Assembly: GCF_900176475.1 (NCBI RefSeq)
Contig: NZ_FWXX01000002.1
Location: 710,987 to 774,986 of the forward strand
DNA from: Tropicibacter naphthalenivorans
GTDB taxonomy: Bacteria; Pseudomonadota; Alphaproteobacteria; Rhodobacterales; Rhodobacteraceae
DNA: 64,000 bases
Reading direction: 5' to 3'
Part shown: positions 34,197 to 42,798 of the stretch, piece by piece
Position numbering within the stretch: position 1 is the first letter of the stretch
How the letters are laid out: the number at the start of each line of letters is the position of its first letter
The notes under the pieces: model-generated
What the model saw: the letters and a program-made list of their open reading frames with translations, nothing else
Database searches by the model: none
What the model was told of the DNA's origin: nothing
Translations under genes and position numbers: made by a program

Positions 34197-35543
34197 ATGT
34201 CCACCTCCCCCGAGCTTTGGCTCCGCGAGCATCCGCAGGTCCGCACCATTCGCGCGGCGGCCTGTGACCTCAACGGCGTGGCGCGCGGCAAGCGAATGCC
34301 CATCGCGTCGGCGCTGAAAACCCTGTCGGACGGGACCAAGTTCCCCATGTCCGTGCTGTCGCTCGACATCTGGGGCGAAGACATCGAGGACAGCCCGCTG
34401 GTGTTCGAAACCGGCGACCGCGACGGCCTTCTGTTCCCCACCGAACGCGGGTTCGTGCCCATGCCCTGGCTCGAAGCGCCGACCGCGCTGCTGCCGATCT
34501 GGATGTTCCACGAGGACGGGCGCGCCTATGACGGCGACCCGCGTCATGCGCTGGCCCGTGTGTCGGAACGCTATACTGCCAAAGGATTAACCCCCGTTGT
34601 CGCGGTCGAGCTGGAGTTTTTCCTGATCGACGATTCGGGGCGGCATTTGCAGGTGCCGGTCAGCCCCAGATCCGGCAAACGGCGCAAGGCCGCAGAAATC
34701 CTGTCGATCCGGGCGCTGGACGCCTTTGATACTTTCTTTACTGATCTTTATGAATATTGCGAGATCATGGACATCCCCGCCGACACCGCCATTTCCGAGG
34801 CGGGTCTGGGGCAGTTCGAGATTAACCTTGTTCATCAGGCTGATCCGCTCAAGGCCGCCGATGATGCTTGGCTGTTCAAACAGCTGGTCAAGGGGCTGGC
34901 GCGGAGGCACGGGTTTGCGGCGTCTTTTATGGCCAAACCCTACGAGGATTACGCCGGCAGCGGGATGCACGCGCATTTCTCGGTGCTGGATCGCACGGGC
35001 AAGAACATCTTTGACGACGGGACAGAGCGGGGGACCGACGCGCTGCGCCACGCCATTCGCGGCTGCATGGATGCCATGCACGGCAGCGCGCTGATCTTTG
35101 CGCCGCACCTGACGTCTTATGACCGCCTCGTTCCCGACGCCCACGCCCCGACCGAGATTTGTTGGGCCTATGAGAACCGCACCGCCGCCATTCGTGTGCC
35201 CAGCGGCCCGCCCCCCTCGCGGCGGATCGAACATCGCGTATCGGGCGGTGACGTGAACCCCTACCTGGCGCTCGCAGCCATTCTGGGCGCGGCTTTGAAC
35301 GGCCTTGAAGACAAAAAAATGCCACCCGAGCCGATCACCGGAAGCGCCTACGCACAGGACCTGCCCAGCATGCCGACCGACTGGGCCAGCGCCATCGAAG
35401 CCTTTGATAAGTCAGAACAGGTTAAGCGAGTCTTTCCCCAGCAATTGATCGACAACTTTCTGTTGACCAAGCGTCAAGAGCTGCGCGACATGGACGAGCT
35501 GACCCGGCAGGAGCAGGTGGAAATTTATCTCGATACGGTGTGA
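34197..35543 (+). CDS. Glutamine synthetase-like gamma-glutamyl ligase 1 (PuuA-type)
   Basis: A 448-residue ATP-dependent ligase of the GS fold. The N-terminal beta-grasp part ACDLNGVARGKRMP lacks the usual adenylation tail, and the catalytic domain carries VELEFFLID (metal glutamates), GLGQFEINL, SGMHAHFSVLD (ATP/glutamate site) and NRTAAIRVP. This variant group includes PuuA, which joins glutamate to putrescine. The gene follows a polyamine-type importer and precedes an amidohydrolase and a second ligase. Which amine each ligase uses is not visible. Confidence 0.9.
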   Translation: MSTSPELWLREHPQVRTIRAAACDLNGVARGKRMPIASALKTLSDGTKFPMSVLSLDIWGEDIEDSPLVFETGDRDGLLFPTERGFVPMPWLEAPTALLPIWMFHEDGRAYDGDPRHALARVSERYTAKGLTPVVAVELEFFLIDDSGRHLQVPVSPRSGKRRKAAEILSIRALDAFDTFFTDLYEYCEIMDIPADTAISEAGLGQFEINLVHQADPLKAADDAWLFKQLVKGLARRHGFAASFMAKPYEDYAGSGMHAHFSVLDRTGKNIFDDGTERGTDALRHAIRGCMDAMHGSALIFAPHLTSYDRLVPDAHAPTEICWAYENRTAAIRVPSGPPPSRRIEHRVSGGDVNPYLALAAILGAALNGLEDKKMPPEPITGSAYAQDLPSMPTDWASAIEAFDKSEQVKRVFPQQLIDNFLLTKRQELRDMDELTRQEQVEIYLDTV

Positions 35544-35597
35544 CCTTGAAGGTCGCCCCGGCCCACCCTAGCTTTGCCCGAAACAGACAGGTGTCTT

Positions 35598-36278
35598 ATG
35601 AAAATCGGCATTTTGCAGACCGGGTTGGTGCCGCCCGATCTTGTTCCTCAAAGCGGTGAATACCCGGATATGTTCCAGCGGTTGCTGGCCGATCAGGGCT
35701 TTGAGTTTCAGACCTTTAGCGTGGTGAACGGTGACTTTCCCGCCAGTGTGGACGACGCCGATGGCTGGCTGATCACTGGCTCGCGCCACGGGGTCTATGA
35801 GGAACATCCGTGGATGGCGCCGCTCGAACAGCTTATTCGTGACATCTATGCCGCCGATAAGCCGTTGATCGGCGTGTGTTTTGGCCATCAAATCATTGCC
35901 CAGGCGCTTGGCGGCAAGGTGGAAAAATTCGATGGCGGCTGGTCGGTCGGCCCCAAAGATTACCAGTTCGCGGATGGCGTTAAGACTTTGCACGCCTTTC
36001 ATCAGGACCAAGTGATCACGCCGCCCGAGGGCGCGCAAACCGTCGCGCATAACGATTTTTGTGCCCACGCAGCGCTGCTTTATCCGGGCAAAGCCTATAC
36101 GGTGCAGCCACACCCCGAGTTCCAGGACGGCTTTATGCGCGACCTGCTTGAACTGCGCGGCAAGGGCGTGGTGCCCGACGACCGCCTACAGGCTGCGACG
36201 ACGCGCACCGGCACCCCGCTGGACAGTGCCGAGATCGCTCAACAATTCGCGCGGTTCTTCCGCGAAAGGAGCATCTAA
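35598..36278 (+). CDS. Class I glutamine amidotransferase
   Basis: A 226-residue member of the GuaA/TrpG-type class I family. The nucleophile Cys is in PLIGVCFGHQIIAQALGG (near residue 97), and the His-Glu pair is in TVQPHPEFQDGF. Related enzymes in polyamine clusters hydrolyse gamma-glutamyl amides; PuuD itself is of a related class I type that releases GABA from gamma-glutamyl-GABA, a plausible job here. ATG 35598 has AGGTG nearby. Its TAA is directly followed by the ATG of ligase 2 with no spacer. Confidence 0.87.
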   Translation: MKIGILQTGLVPPDLVPQSGEYPDMFQRLLADQGFEFQTFSVVNGDFPASVDDADGWLITGSRHGVYEEHPWMAPLEQLIRDIYAADKPLIGVCFGHQIIAQALGGKVEKFDGGWSVGPKDYQFADGVKTLHAFHQDQVITPPEGAQTVAHNDFCAHAALLYPGKAYTVQPHPEFQDGFMRDLLELRGKGVVPDDRLQAATTRTGTPLDSAEIAQQFARFFRERSI

Positions 36279-37640
36279 ATGACCACCGACTGGACCGAAA
36301 GCCTGCCCGAAAGCGCGCAAGCGTTCCTGGAGGGGCGCAAGCTGGATGAGGTCGAGTGCATCATTTCCGACCTGCCCGGCATTGCCCGCGGCAAGGCGGT
36401 GCCGGCGACGAAATTCGCCCGGCAAAAGAACTTTCACCTGCCGGATTCGATCTTTTTCCAAACGATTACAGGGGATTGGTCGGATGCGAACGACTCGGAC
36501 GGATTTATCGAAAAGGATATGATCCTGACCCCGGATATGAGCACGGCGACCGCCGCGCCCTGGACCGGGGACTGGACCTTGCAGGTGATTCACGACGCCT
36601 GCGACCGTCATGGCAAGCCGGTCCCCTATAGCCCGCGCAACGTGCTGAAACGCGTGGTCGATTTGTATCACGCCCAAGGATGGGAGCCCGTTGTCGCCCC
36701 TGAGATGGAGTTCTATCTGGTGGCGCGCAACATTGATCCGGCCAAGGACATCAAGCCAATGATGGGGCGTTCCGGGCGCCCCGCGGCGGCGCGGCAGGCC
36801 TATTCGATGACGGCGGTGGATGAATTCGGCCCGGTGATCGACGACATTTACGATTTCGCCGAAGCGCAAGGTTTCGAGATTGACGGCATCACCCAAGAAG
36901 GCGGCGCGGGCCAGCTGGAGATCAACCTGCGGCACGGAGATCCGGTCAAGCTTGCGGATGAAGTCTTTTATTTCAAGCGGTTGATCCGCGAAGCGGCGTT
37001 GCGGCACGATTGCTTTGCGACCTTTATGGCCAAGCCCATCGCCGACGAGCCGGGCAGCGCGATGCACATCCACCACTCGATTTTGGATCGCGAGACAGGC
37101 AAGAACCTGTTTTCCGGCCCGCAGGGCGGTGAGACGGACGCGTTTTTCCAATTCATTGGCGGTTTGCAAGCCTATATGCCTGCGGCGATTGCCGTACAGG
37201 CGCCTTATGTGAACAGCTACCGGCGGTATGTTAAGGATCACGCCGCGCCCATTAACCTTGAATGGGGGCGGGACAACCGCACCACCGGCATCCGAATTCC
37301 GCTGTCCGGGCCGGAGGCGCGGCGGGTGGAAAACCGTTTGGCGGGCATGGATTGCAACCCCTACCTGGGCATCGCCGCGTCGCTGGCCTGTGGGTATTTA
37401 GGCCTGATGGAAGAGCGCTGGCCGTCGAAGCAGTTCAAGGGCGATGCCTATGAGGGCGAAGGCGATATCCCTCGCACGTTGGGCGAGGCTTTGGATACCT
37501 TCGAAGAGGCGACCGCTTTGCACGAGGTTTTGGGCCCCGAGTTCGCGCGGGTCTACGGGATCGTGAAACGCACGGAATATAATGAGTTCCTTCAGGTGAT
37601 TTCGCCTTGGGAACGCGAGCACTTGCTGCTGAACGTCTAA
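36279..37640 (+). CDS. Glutamine synthetase-like gamma-glutamyl ligase 2 (PuuA-type)
   Basis: A 453-residue paralogue of ligase 1 with CIISDLPGIARGKAVP at the start, VAPEMEFYLVAR (metal glutamates), GAGQLEINLRHGDP, SAMHIHHSILD and DNRTTGIRIPLSGPEARRVE. The two ligases are clearly different in sequence, so they may act on different amines. The start codon directly follows the amidotransferase stop. GAAAGGAGC upstream is a good ribosome site. The PuuB-like oxidase follows after an intergenic element. Confidence 0.9.
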   Translation: MTTDWTESLPESAQAFLEGRKLDEVECIISDLPGIARGKAVPATKFARQKNFHLPDSIFFQTITGDWSDANDSDGFIEKDMILTPDMSTATAAPWTGDWTLQVIHDACDRHGKPVPYSPRNVLKRVVDLYHAQGWEPVVAPEMEFYLVARNIDPAKDIKPMMGRSGRPAAARQAYSMTAVDEFGPVIDDIYDFAEAQGFEIDGITQEGGAGQLEINLRHGDPVKLADEVFYFKRLIREAALRHDCFATFMAKPIADEPGSAMHIHHSILDRETGKNLFSGPQGGETDAFFQFIGGLQAYMPAAIAVQAPYVNSYRRYVKDHAAPINLEWGRDNRTTGIRIPLSGPEARRVENRLAGMDCNPYLGIAASLACGYLGLMEERWPSKQFKGDAYEGEGDIPRTLGEALDTFEEATALHEVLGPEFARVYGIVKRTEYNEFLQVISPWEREHLLLNV

Positions 37641-37749
37641 GCGGAGCGCTGCGCGCACCGGTTTAGCGCTGCGCGCCAGTGGGGAGGGCGCTGCCCCCCC
37701 CAAACCCCACCCGGGATATTTTGAAAGAGAAGAAGCCAGGAAGGGCCGC
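37641..37749. repeat. GC-rich intergenic element before the PuuB-like gene
   Basis: It contains two direct copies of GCGCTGCGCGC (about 37645 and 37665), then GGGGAGGGCGCTGCCCCCCCC, which folds into a hairpin, then CCCGGGATATTTTGAAAGAG and AAGAAGCCAGGAAGGG leading to the ATG. From memory, spacers with a GGGATATTTT core recur in Rhodobacteraceae genomes, so this may be a family-specific repeat. No second full copy is in the window. Confidence 0.45.
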
Positions 37750-39051
37750 ATGAACCTTTTGTTTTCCAACGATAAACGTGGGGACTATCCGCAGAGCTGG
37801 TATGCGGCGAGTGCCGACCTGCTGGCGCCGTTTGCGCCGTTGGGTGGGGTTCAGCGGGCGGATGTTTGCGTGGTTGGCGGGGGCTATACCGGGCTGTCGG
37901 CGGCGCTGCATTTGGCAGAAGCGGGTTTGGATGTGGTTCTGCTGGAGGCGCATCGGGTAGGCTTTGGCGCGTCTGGGCGCAATGGTGGGCAGCTTGGGTC
38001 CGGTCAACGGTTGGATCAGCTGAAGCTGGAGAAGATGCTGGGGGCCGAGGATGCCCGGCGGATGTGGGAGTTTGGCGAAGAGGCCAAGGCGCTGGTTCGC
38101 GGGTTGGTTGAGCGCCACGGGATCGATTGTCATTTACGCGATGGTGTGGGCTGGGCGGGCAGTTCGGCTGGATCCGTCGCAGAGTTGCACGACTATGCGG
38201 CGCATATGGATGCGCGCTATGGCTATGGCTTGGAGGTTTTGGACCGGGAGGCGTTTGCGGCGCTGTGCCGCTCGCCCGATTTTCAGGGCGGCGTTTTGGA
38301 CATGGGGGCGGCGCATTTGCATCCGTTGCGCTTGGCTTTGGGGCTGGCGGAGGCTTGTGTTCGGGCGGGCGTGCGCATTTACGAGCGCAGCCATGTGCAC
38401 CATATCCAGCATGGGTCCAAGGTCGTGGTGCAGACCGATGCCGGGCGCGTTGAGGCGGATCATCTGATCCTTGGGTGCAACGGGTATTTGGGTGGCCTGG
38501 ATCGCAAGGTGGCCGCCCGCGTTATGCCGATCAACAATTTTATCGTTGCGACAGAACCGCTTGGGGACAGGGCTGCAGAGGTTTTAACCCGCGATGTGGC
38601 CCTGTGTGACGACCGTTTCGTGGTGAATTACTGGAAGCTTTCGGACGACAAACGGCTGCTGTTCGGCGGCGGCGAGAGCTATGGCTATCGTTTTCCCAGC
38701 GATATTCGCGCGGTGGTGCGCAAGCCTTTGGCGCAGATTTACCCGCATCTGGCGGATGTGAAGCTGGAGTACGCCTGGGGCGGCACTTTGGCGATCACGA
38801 TGAAACGCTTGCCCCATCTGGCGCGGGTTGCGCCGAACGTGCTCAGCGCCTCGGGCTACTCCGGGCATGGGGTGGGCAACGCCGTGCAGGCGGGCAAGCT
38901 GATGGCCGAGGCGGTGCGTGGGCAGGCCTCGGGCTTTGACGCTTTTGCCGCTTTGCCGACGCCAGCCTTTCCGGGGGGCGCGGGGCTGCGCACGCCATTG
39001 TTGGCGCTGGCCATGAGCTGGTTTGCGCTGCGCGACAAGCTGGGACTGTAA
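37750..39051 (+). CDS. FAD-dependent oxidase, PuuB-like (gamma-glutamylputrescine oxidoreductase)
   Basis: A 433-residue D-amino-acid-oxidase-fold enzyme. The N-terminal tail SWYAASADLLAPFAPLGG is typical of PuuB, followed by the FAD dinucleotide loop ADVCVVGGGYTGLSAALHLA (residues 37-56) and FGASGRNGGQLGSGQRLD. C-terminal SGYSGHGVGNAVQAGKLMAE closes the flavin site. PuuB oxidises the gamma-glutamylated amine to the aldehyde with release of peroxide and ammonia. It completes the importer-ligase-amidase-oxidase set; the aldehyde dehydrogenase step is not in this window. Codon use is slightly less C-ending than in neighbouring genes. Confidence 0.92.
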   Translation: MNLLFSNDKRGDYPQSWYAASADLLAPFAPLGGVQRADVCVVGGGYTGLSAALHLAEAGLDVVLLEAHRVGFGASGRNGGQLGSGQRLDQLKLEKMLGAEDARRMWEFGEEAKALVRGLVERHGIDCHLRDGVGWAGSSAGSVAELHDYAAHMDARYGYGLEVLDREAFAALCRSPDFQGGVLDMGAAHLHPLRLALGLAEACVRAGVRIYERSHVHHIQHGSKVVVQTDAGRVEADHLILGCNGYLGGLDRKVAARVMPINNFIVATEPLGDRAAEVLTRDVALCDDRFVVNYWKLSDDKRLLFGGGESYGYRFPSDIRAVVRKPLAQIYPHLADVKLEYAWGGTLAITMKRLPHLARVAPNVLSASGYSGHGVGNAVQAGKLMAEAVRGQASGFDAFAALPTPAFPGGAGLRTPLLALAMSWFALRDKLGL

Positions 39052-39143
39052 CCGTGACATTTTAATGAATGGTCAACTTCGCATAGACGCGCGCGCGCCT
39101 TTGTTTTACGTTTCTGAAAACCGATATTTCAGGAATGTAAAAC

Positions 39144-40349
39144 ATGCTCCCGAATATGCACCATGCCGAGCCGATCCCCGAGGAAGCCCGCGCCGAGATT
39201 GACCGGCTTTTGCAGTCGGGCGATTTGTTCCGCTACACCGCCCCCGAGAATGCCCCGGTCAGCCTGCTTGAGGCGGAATTCGCGGCCCATATGGGCACGA
39301 AATACGCGCTGGCGGTCAGCAGCTGTTCGGCGGCGCTGTTCCTGTCTCTCAAGGCTTTGGGCCTGCCGCGCGACTCGCGCGTGTTGATCCCCGGCTTCAC
39401 TTTTGCCGCCGTGCCGTCGAGCATCGTGCACGCCGACTGCATCCCGGTTCTGTGCGAGGTGGGCGAGAATTATCGCATTGATCTGAAGGACTTCGAGGCC
39501 AAGCTGGACAATATCAGCGCGGTGATCGTCAGCCACATGCGCGGGCATACCTCGGACATGGATGCGATCATGGCGCTGTGCCAGGCGCGCGACATTCCGG
39601 TGATCGAGGACGCGGCGCACAGCCTTGGGACCACGTGGCACGGGCGCAAGATCGGCACGTTGGGGCGCGTTGGCTGTTTCAGTTTCCAGAGCTACAAGCT
39701 GCTGAATGCGGGCGAAGGCGGCATCCTTGTGACCGACGATGCCGACATCGTGGCGCGCGCGGTGATCCTGTCTGGCGCCTATGAGCATAACTGGCGCAAG
39801 CACATGGATCGCAAGGATAATTCCGCCGAGCTGGAGCAGGCGTTCGCGCGCTGGCAGAACAAGCTGCCGCTCTATAACCTGCGCATGTCGAACTTGTCGG
39901 CGGCGGTGATCCGGCCTCAGATTCCGCAGATTGACCGGCGGGTGACGGATGGGCGGCGCAACCACGATCGGGTGGCTGGTTTAATTGAACAGAGCCCCTT
40001 TATCACCGTCCCGGACAAGCTGCCGCCCGAGGAGCGCGCGCCGGATTCGCTGCAATTCAACCTGACGGGGATGCGGGATGAGGACGTGCGCGCCTTTGTC
40101 AGCGCGGCCGAGGCGCGCGGCGTCAAGGTGCAGGTCTTTGGCCTGACCACCGACAATGCGCGCGCCTATTGGAACTGGGAATTCCTGCCCGAGATGCCGG
40201 ACCTGCCCGCGACCCGCGCCATGCTAATGCGCGCCTGCGACACCCGCTTGCCCGCGCGTCTGACTGCCGAAGAATGCGACGCCGTGGCGGCCATTCTGGT
40301 CGAGGCCGCCGACACGGTTATGGCGCAGACCCGCGCCTACGGCACCTGA
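39144..40349 (+). CDS. DegT/DnrJ/EryC1/StrS family aminotransferase
   Basis: A 401-residue PLP enzyme, a type I fold sugar-aminotransferase relative. The cofactor aspartate is in VIEDAAHSLGTTWHGRKIG (near 154-172) and the PLP lysine in FSFQSYKLLNAGEGGI (near 185). AVSSCSAALFLSLKAL near 52-67 is the usual phosphate-binding stretch. Most relatives make amino-sugars for antigens or antibiotics, but no sugar nucleotide genes are close. A role in amine metabolism cannot be excluded given the neighbours. It is a single gene ended by a bidirectional terminator. Confidence 0.88.
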   Translation: MLPNMHHAEPIPEEARAEIDRLLQSGDLFRYTAPENAPVSLLEAEFAAHMGTKYALAVSSCSAALFLSLKALGLPRDSRVLIPGFTFAAVPSSIVHADCIPVLCEVGENYRIDLKDFEAKLDNISAVIVSHMRGHTSDMDAIMALCQARDIPVIEDAAHSLGTTWHGRKIGTLGRVGCFSFQSYKLLNAGEGGILVTDDADIVARAVILSGAYEHNWRKHMDRKDNSAELEQAFARWQNKLPLYNLRMSNLSAAVIRPQIPQIDRRVTDGRRNHDRVAGLIEQSPFITVPDKLPPEERAPDSLQFNLTGMRDEDVRAFVSAAEARGVKVQVFGLTTDNARAYWNWEFLPEMPDLPATRAMLMRACDTRLPARLTAEECDAVAAILVEAADTVMAQTRAYGT

Positions 40350-40362
40350 CACAGGCATAGAA

Positions 40363-40394
40363 AAAGCGCGCGAGCCTCCCCTCTCGCGCGCTTT
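40363..40394. terminator. Bidirectional terminator between the DegT gene and phaR
   Basis: AAAGCGCGCGAG (40363-40374) pairs with CTCGCGCGCTTT (40383-40394). The minus-strand side has the better T-run (TTTTTC), serving phaR. Confidence 0.9.
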
Positions 40395-40430
40395 GTCATT
40401 TCACTTGTCAGACAATTAAATGTCAGACGT

Positions 40431-40982
40431 TTACTTTCCCATCTTGGACAGCTGCTGCTGAAGCGCGGCGAGCTGTTTCTTGATGGCGTCCAGATCCTCG
40501 GCGGGTTCCGGTTCCGGCGCGGGGCCAGTGCTGCCCGCGGTCCCGCCGGTCATCGCCTTGAGAAACGCCTCTTGCTGCGCTTGCATCGCCTCAAAGCCCT
40601 TGGCCATCGGGTTGTTGGCCAGCATCGGGTTCTGCCCCATGTTCTCGACCCACTTGGACTGGCTCTCGCGGAACATGTCAAAGCTGGCGGCAAGGAACTG
40701 CGGCACGGCGCTGGTGGCGGTGGTCGTGTAGGACCGCACGAGGTCGGTCAGAACGTTAATCGGCAGGACGCTTTCGCCCTTGCTCTCGTGCTCTGCGACG
40801 ATCTGCAACAGGTACTGGCGCGTCAGGTCATCGCCCGATTTCAGGTCGACGATTTGCACGTCGCGCCCGTCCCGGATGAACCCGGCAATATCTTCGAGCG
40901 TCACATAATCCGAAGTCTCTGTGTTATACAGTCTCCGGCTTGCGTAGCGCTTGATCAGCAGCGGTTTTTCCTTGGTGGCCAC
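40431..40982 (-). CDS. phaR: Polyhydroxyalkanoate synthesis repressor PhaR
   Basis: A 183-residue repressor that senses PHB and controls phasin and PHB genes. The N-terminal DNA-binding part PLLIKRYASRRLYNTETSDY and VTLEDIAGFIRDGRDVQIVD (residues 6-48) is highly conserved; TRQYLLQIVAEHESKG and LPINVLTDLVRSY follow; the C-terminus (IKKQLAALQQQLSKMGK) is a coiled coil. The GTG at 40982 gives the standard MATKEKP-like start and has GGAGGGGAGCC upstream; a longer reading from 41063 is unlikely. phaC and phaP are not in the window. Confidence 0.94.
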   Translation of the reverse strand: MATKEKPLLIKRYASRRLYNTETSDYVTLEDIAGFIRDGRDVQIVDLKSGDDLTRQYLLQIVAEHESKGESVLPINVLTDLVRSYTTTATSAVPQFLAASFDMFRESQSKWVENMGQNPMLANNPMAKGFEAMQAQQEAFLKAMTGGTAGSTGPAPEPEPAEDLDAIKKQLAALQQQLSKMGK

Positions 40983-41040
40983 AGGCTCCCCTCCTCCGGC
41001 AAAATGCTTCATTGCAGAAAAGCTTATGCGAGCGCAGCAC

Positions 41041-41071
41041 AAAAAGAAAGCCTGTGGTTTCACACAGGCTT
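41041..41071 (-). terminator. Rho-independent terminator after xseA
   Basis: AAGCCTGTG (41048-41056) pairs with CACAGGCTT (41063-41071); read on the minus strand it is followed by TCTTTTTGTG. It lies 27 bases after the xseA stop, before phaR. Confidence 0.9.
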
Positions 41072-41097
41072 AACTGCTTTTTCGTAATCCTACGGTT

Positions 41098-42636
41098 TCA
41101 GAAAAGGCTGCCCTGTTCGGGGGGCTTGGGCTTGGCGGTCTTTTTCGCAGGCTTGCCGCCCAGTTTAAAGGTGCCGTCGGCGAATTCGATCTCAAGCCCC
41201 GTGGCCGCTTCGGCGCCCGCTTTGGTTGTGACGACATGGCCATCGCCGCGCACCACCGCATAGCCGCGCGCCAGCGTCGCCTTATAGGACAGCGTGTCGC
41301 TGAGGCGGGCGAGCGCGTCGAGCTTGCGCTTTTGTTCAAGGATGCGGGCCGCTTGCGCCTCTTGCAGGCGGCGGGTCAGGCTGTCCAGCTTGTCCCGTCC
41401 GGCGACAATCTCGCGCTGGATGGGCCGGGGGGACAGGCGGTCGGCACGGCGGGCCAGCGCCTCGCGCCGTTGCACCACCAGCCGGTCAAGCGCCGGGGCC
41501 AGCCGCGCGGCACGGTCCGTCAGCTTGGCCTTTTCCACGGTGATCGCACGGGTCAGGACGACGGGGCGCAGGCTGCCCGCGCTTTCCGACAGGCGCAGCC
41601 GCTGGCGATCCACCAGCCGCCGCAGCGCGTGGGGCAAGCGTTCGCCCACCACGTCCAGCCGCTGCCGAGGGCCATCGAGCAGCTCTTGCGGACGCGGCAA
41701 CGCGCGCGACACATCGCGCAGCCGCTGCCCACGCACGTCGATGCGCTGCCCCATGGCCCGCGTCATCCGCGCGCCGTAGTCTCCAACCAGCCCCAGCAGT
41801 TCCATCCGCACTGGCACCGCCAGCTCCGCCGCCGCCGTGGGCGTGGGCGCGCGCATGTCCGAGACAAAGTCGATCAGCGTGGTGTCCGTCTCGTGCCCCA
41901 CCGCCGAGATCAGCGGGATCTCCGAGGCCGCCGCCGCCCGTGCGACGCTTTCTTCGTTAAAGCCCCAGAGGTCCTCGACCGAGCCACCGCCGCGCGCCAC
42001 GATCAAGAGATCGGGCCGAGGCAAAGCGCCCCCCGGCGTCAACCGGTTGAACCCCTGGATGGCGCGCACCACCTCGGGCGCGCAGTTCTGCCCCTGCACG
42101 GCGACCGGCCAGATCAAGACCTTGCGCGGGAAACGGTCGCGCAGCCGGTGCAGAATATCGCGGATCACCGCCCCGCTGGGAGAGGTCACAACCCCAATGA
42201 TTTCAGGTAGATAGGGCAGACGTTTCTTGCGCCCGGCATCAAACAAACCTTCGGCCTGCAACATCGCCTTGCGCTTTTCCAGCATCGCCATCAAGGCCCC
42301 GGCCCCGGCGGGGCGCAGGTCTTCGATCACGATCTGATAGCGCGACTGGCCGGGGAAAGTGGTCATCTTGCCGGTGGCGATGACCTCCATCCCTTCCTCA
42401 GGCTGGTTTTGCAGACGGGCGGCGACGCCCTTCCACAGGATGCCGTTGATGACGGCCTTGTCGTCCTTGAGATCAAGGTAAACATGCCCCGATTTGGGCC
42501 GCGTCACCCGCCCGACCTCGCCGCGCACGCGCACATAGCCGAAATTGCCCTCGATGGTGCGTTTGACCGCCCCCGCCAGTTCGGACACCGAGAATTCCGG
42601 GGCGTTGCCCGGCGCGTCATCTTCGAACATATCCAT
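41098..42636 (-). CDS. xseA: Exodeoxyribonuclease VII large subunit
   Basis: Degrades single-stranded DNA together with the small subunit XseB, which is not in the window. The 512-residue protein has an N-terminal OB fold (FSVSELAGAVKRTIEGNFGY, then VRGEVGRVTRPKSGHVYLDL), the catalytic domain with IIGVVTSPSGAVIRDILHR and LLIVARGGGSVEDLWGFNEE, and a long coiled-coil region rich in Arg (about 290-440). The C-terminus has the beta-rich RGYAVVRGDGHVVT. ATG 42636 is preferred over the TTG at 42642. It is divergent from purD, with 162 bases between. Confidence 0.96.
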   Translation of the reverse strand: MDMFEDDAPGNAPEFSVSELAGAVKRTIEGNFGYVRVRGEVGRVTRPKSGHVYLDLKDDKAVINGILWKGVAARLQNQPEEGMEVIATGKMTTFPGQSRYQIVIEDLRPAGAGALMAMLEKRKAMLQAEGLFDAGRKKRLPYLPEIIGVVTSPSGAVIRDILHRLRDRFPRKVLIWPVAVQGQNCAPEVVRAIQGFNRLTPGGALPRPDLLIVARGGGSVEDLWGFNEESVARAAAASEIPLISAVGHETDTTLIDFVSDMRAPTPTAAAELAVPVRMELLGLVGDYGARMTRAMGQRIDVRGQRLRDVSRALPRPQELLDGPRQRLDVVGERLPHALRRLVDRQRLRLSESAGSLRPVVLTRAITVEKAKLTDRAARLAPALDRLVVQRREALARRADRLSPRPIQREIVAGRDKLDSLTRRLQEAQAARILEQKRKLDALARLSDTLSYKATLARGYAVVRGDGHVVTTKAGAEAATGLEIEFADGTFKLGGKPAKKTAKPKPPEQGSLF

Positions 42637-42798
42637 GTGCAACCCTCTTGCCTTGCGGCCAATCTAGCCAATCGCAGCGCCGGACAAAACCGCCCGCGAC
42701 ACGATTTGAGGTTAAAATCGGCCCGGTGGGGCAAAGGCTTTCCAACGGGCGCAACCTCGCTTAAAAGCGCCGCCAACAGCTAGATCAGGAGCACTCCC

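Noticed and set aside
39144..40349. Start of a polysaccharide or O-antigen cluster marked by the DegT aminotransferase
   Set aside because: No glycosyltransferase, epimerase or sugar-nucleotide gene is nearby; the neighbours are PuuB-like and phaR, and a terminator follows at once.
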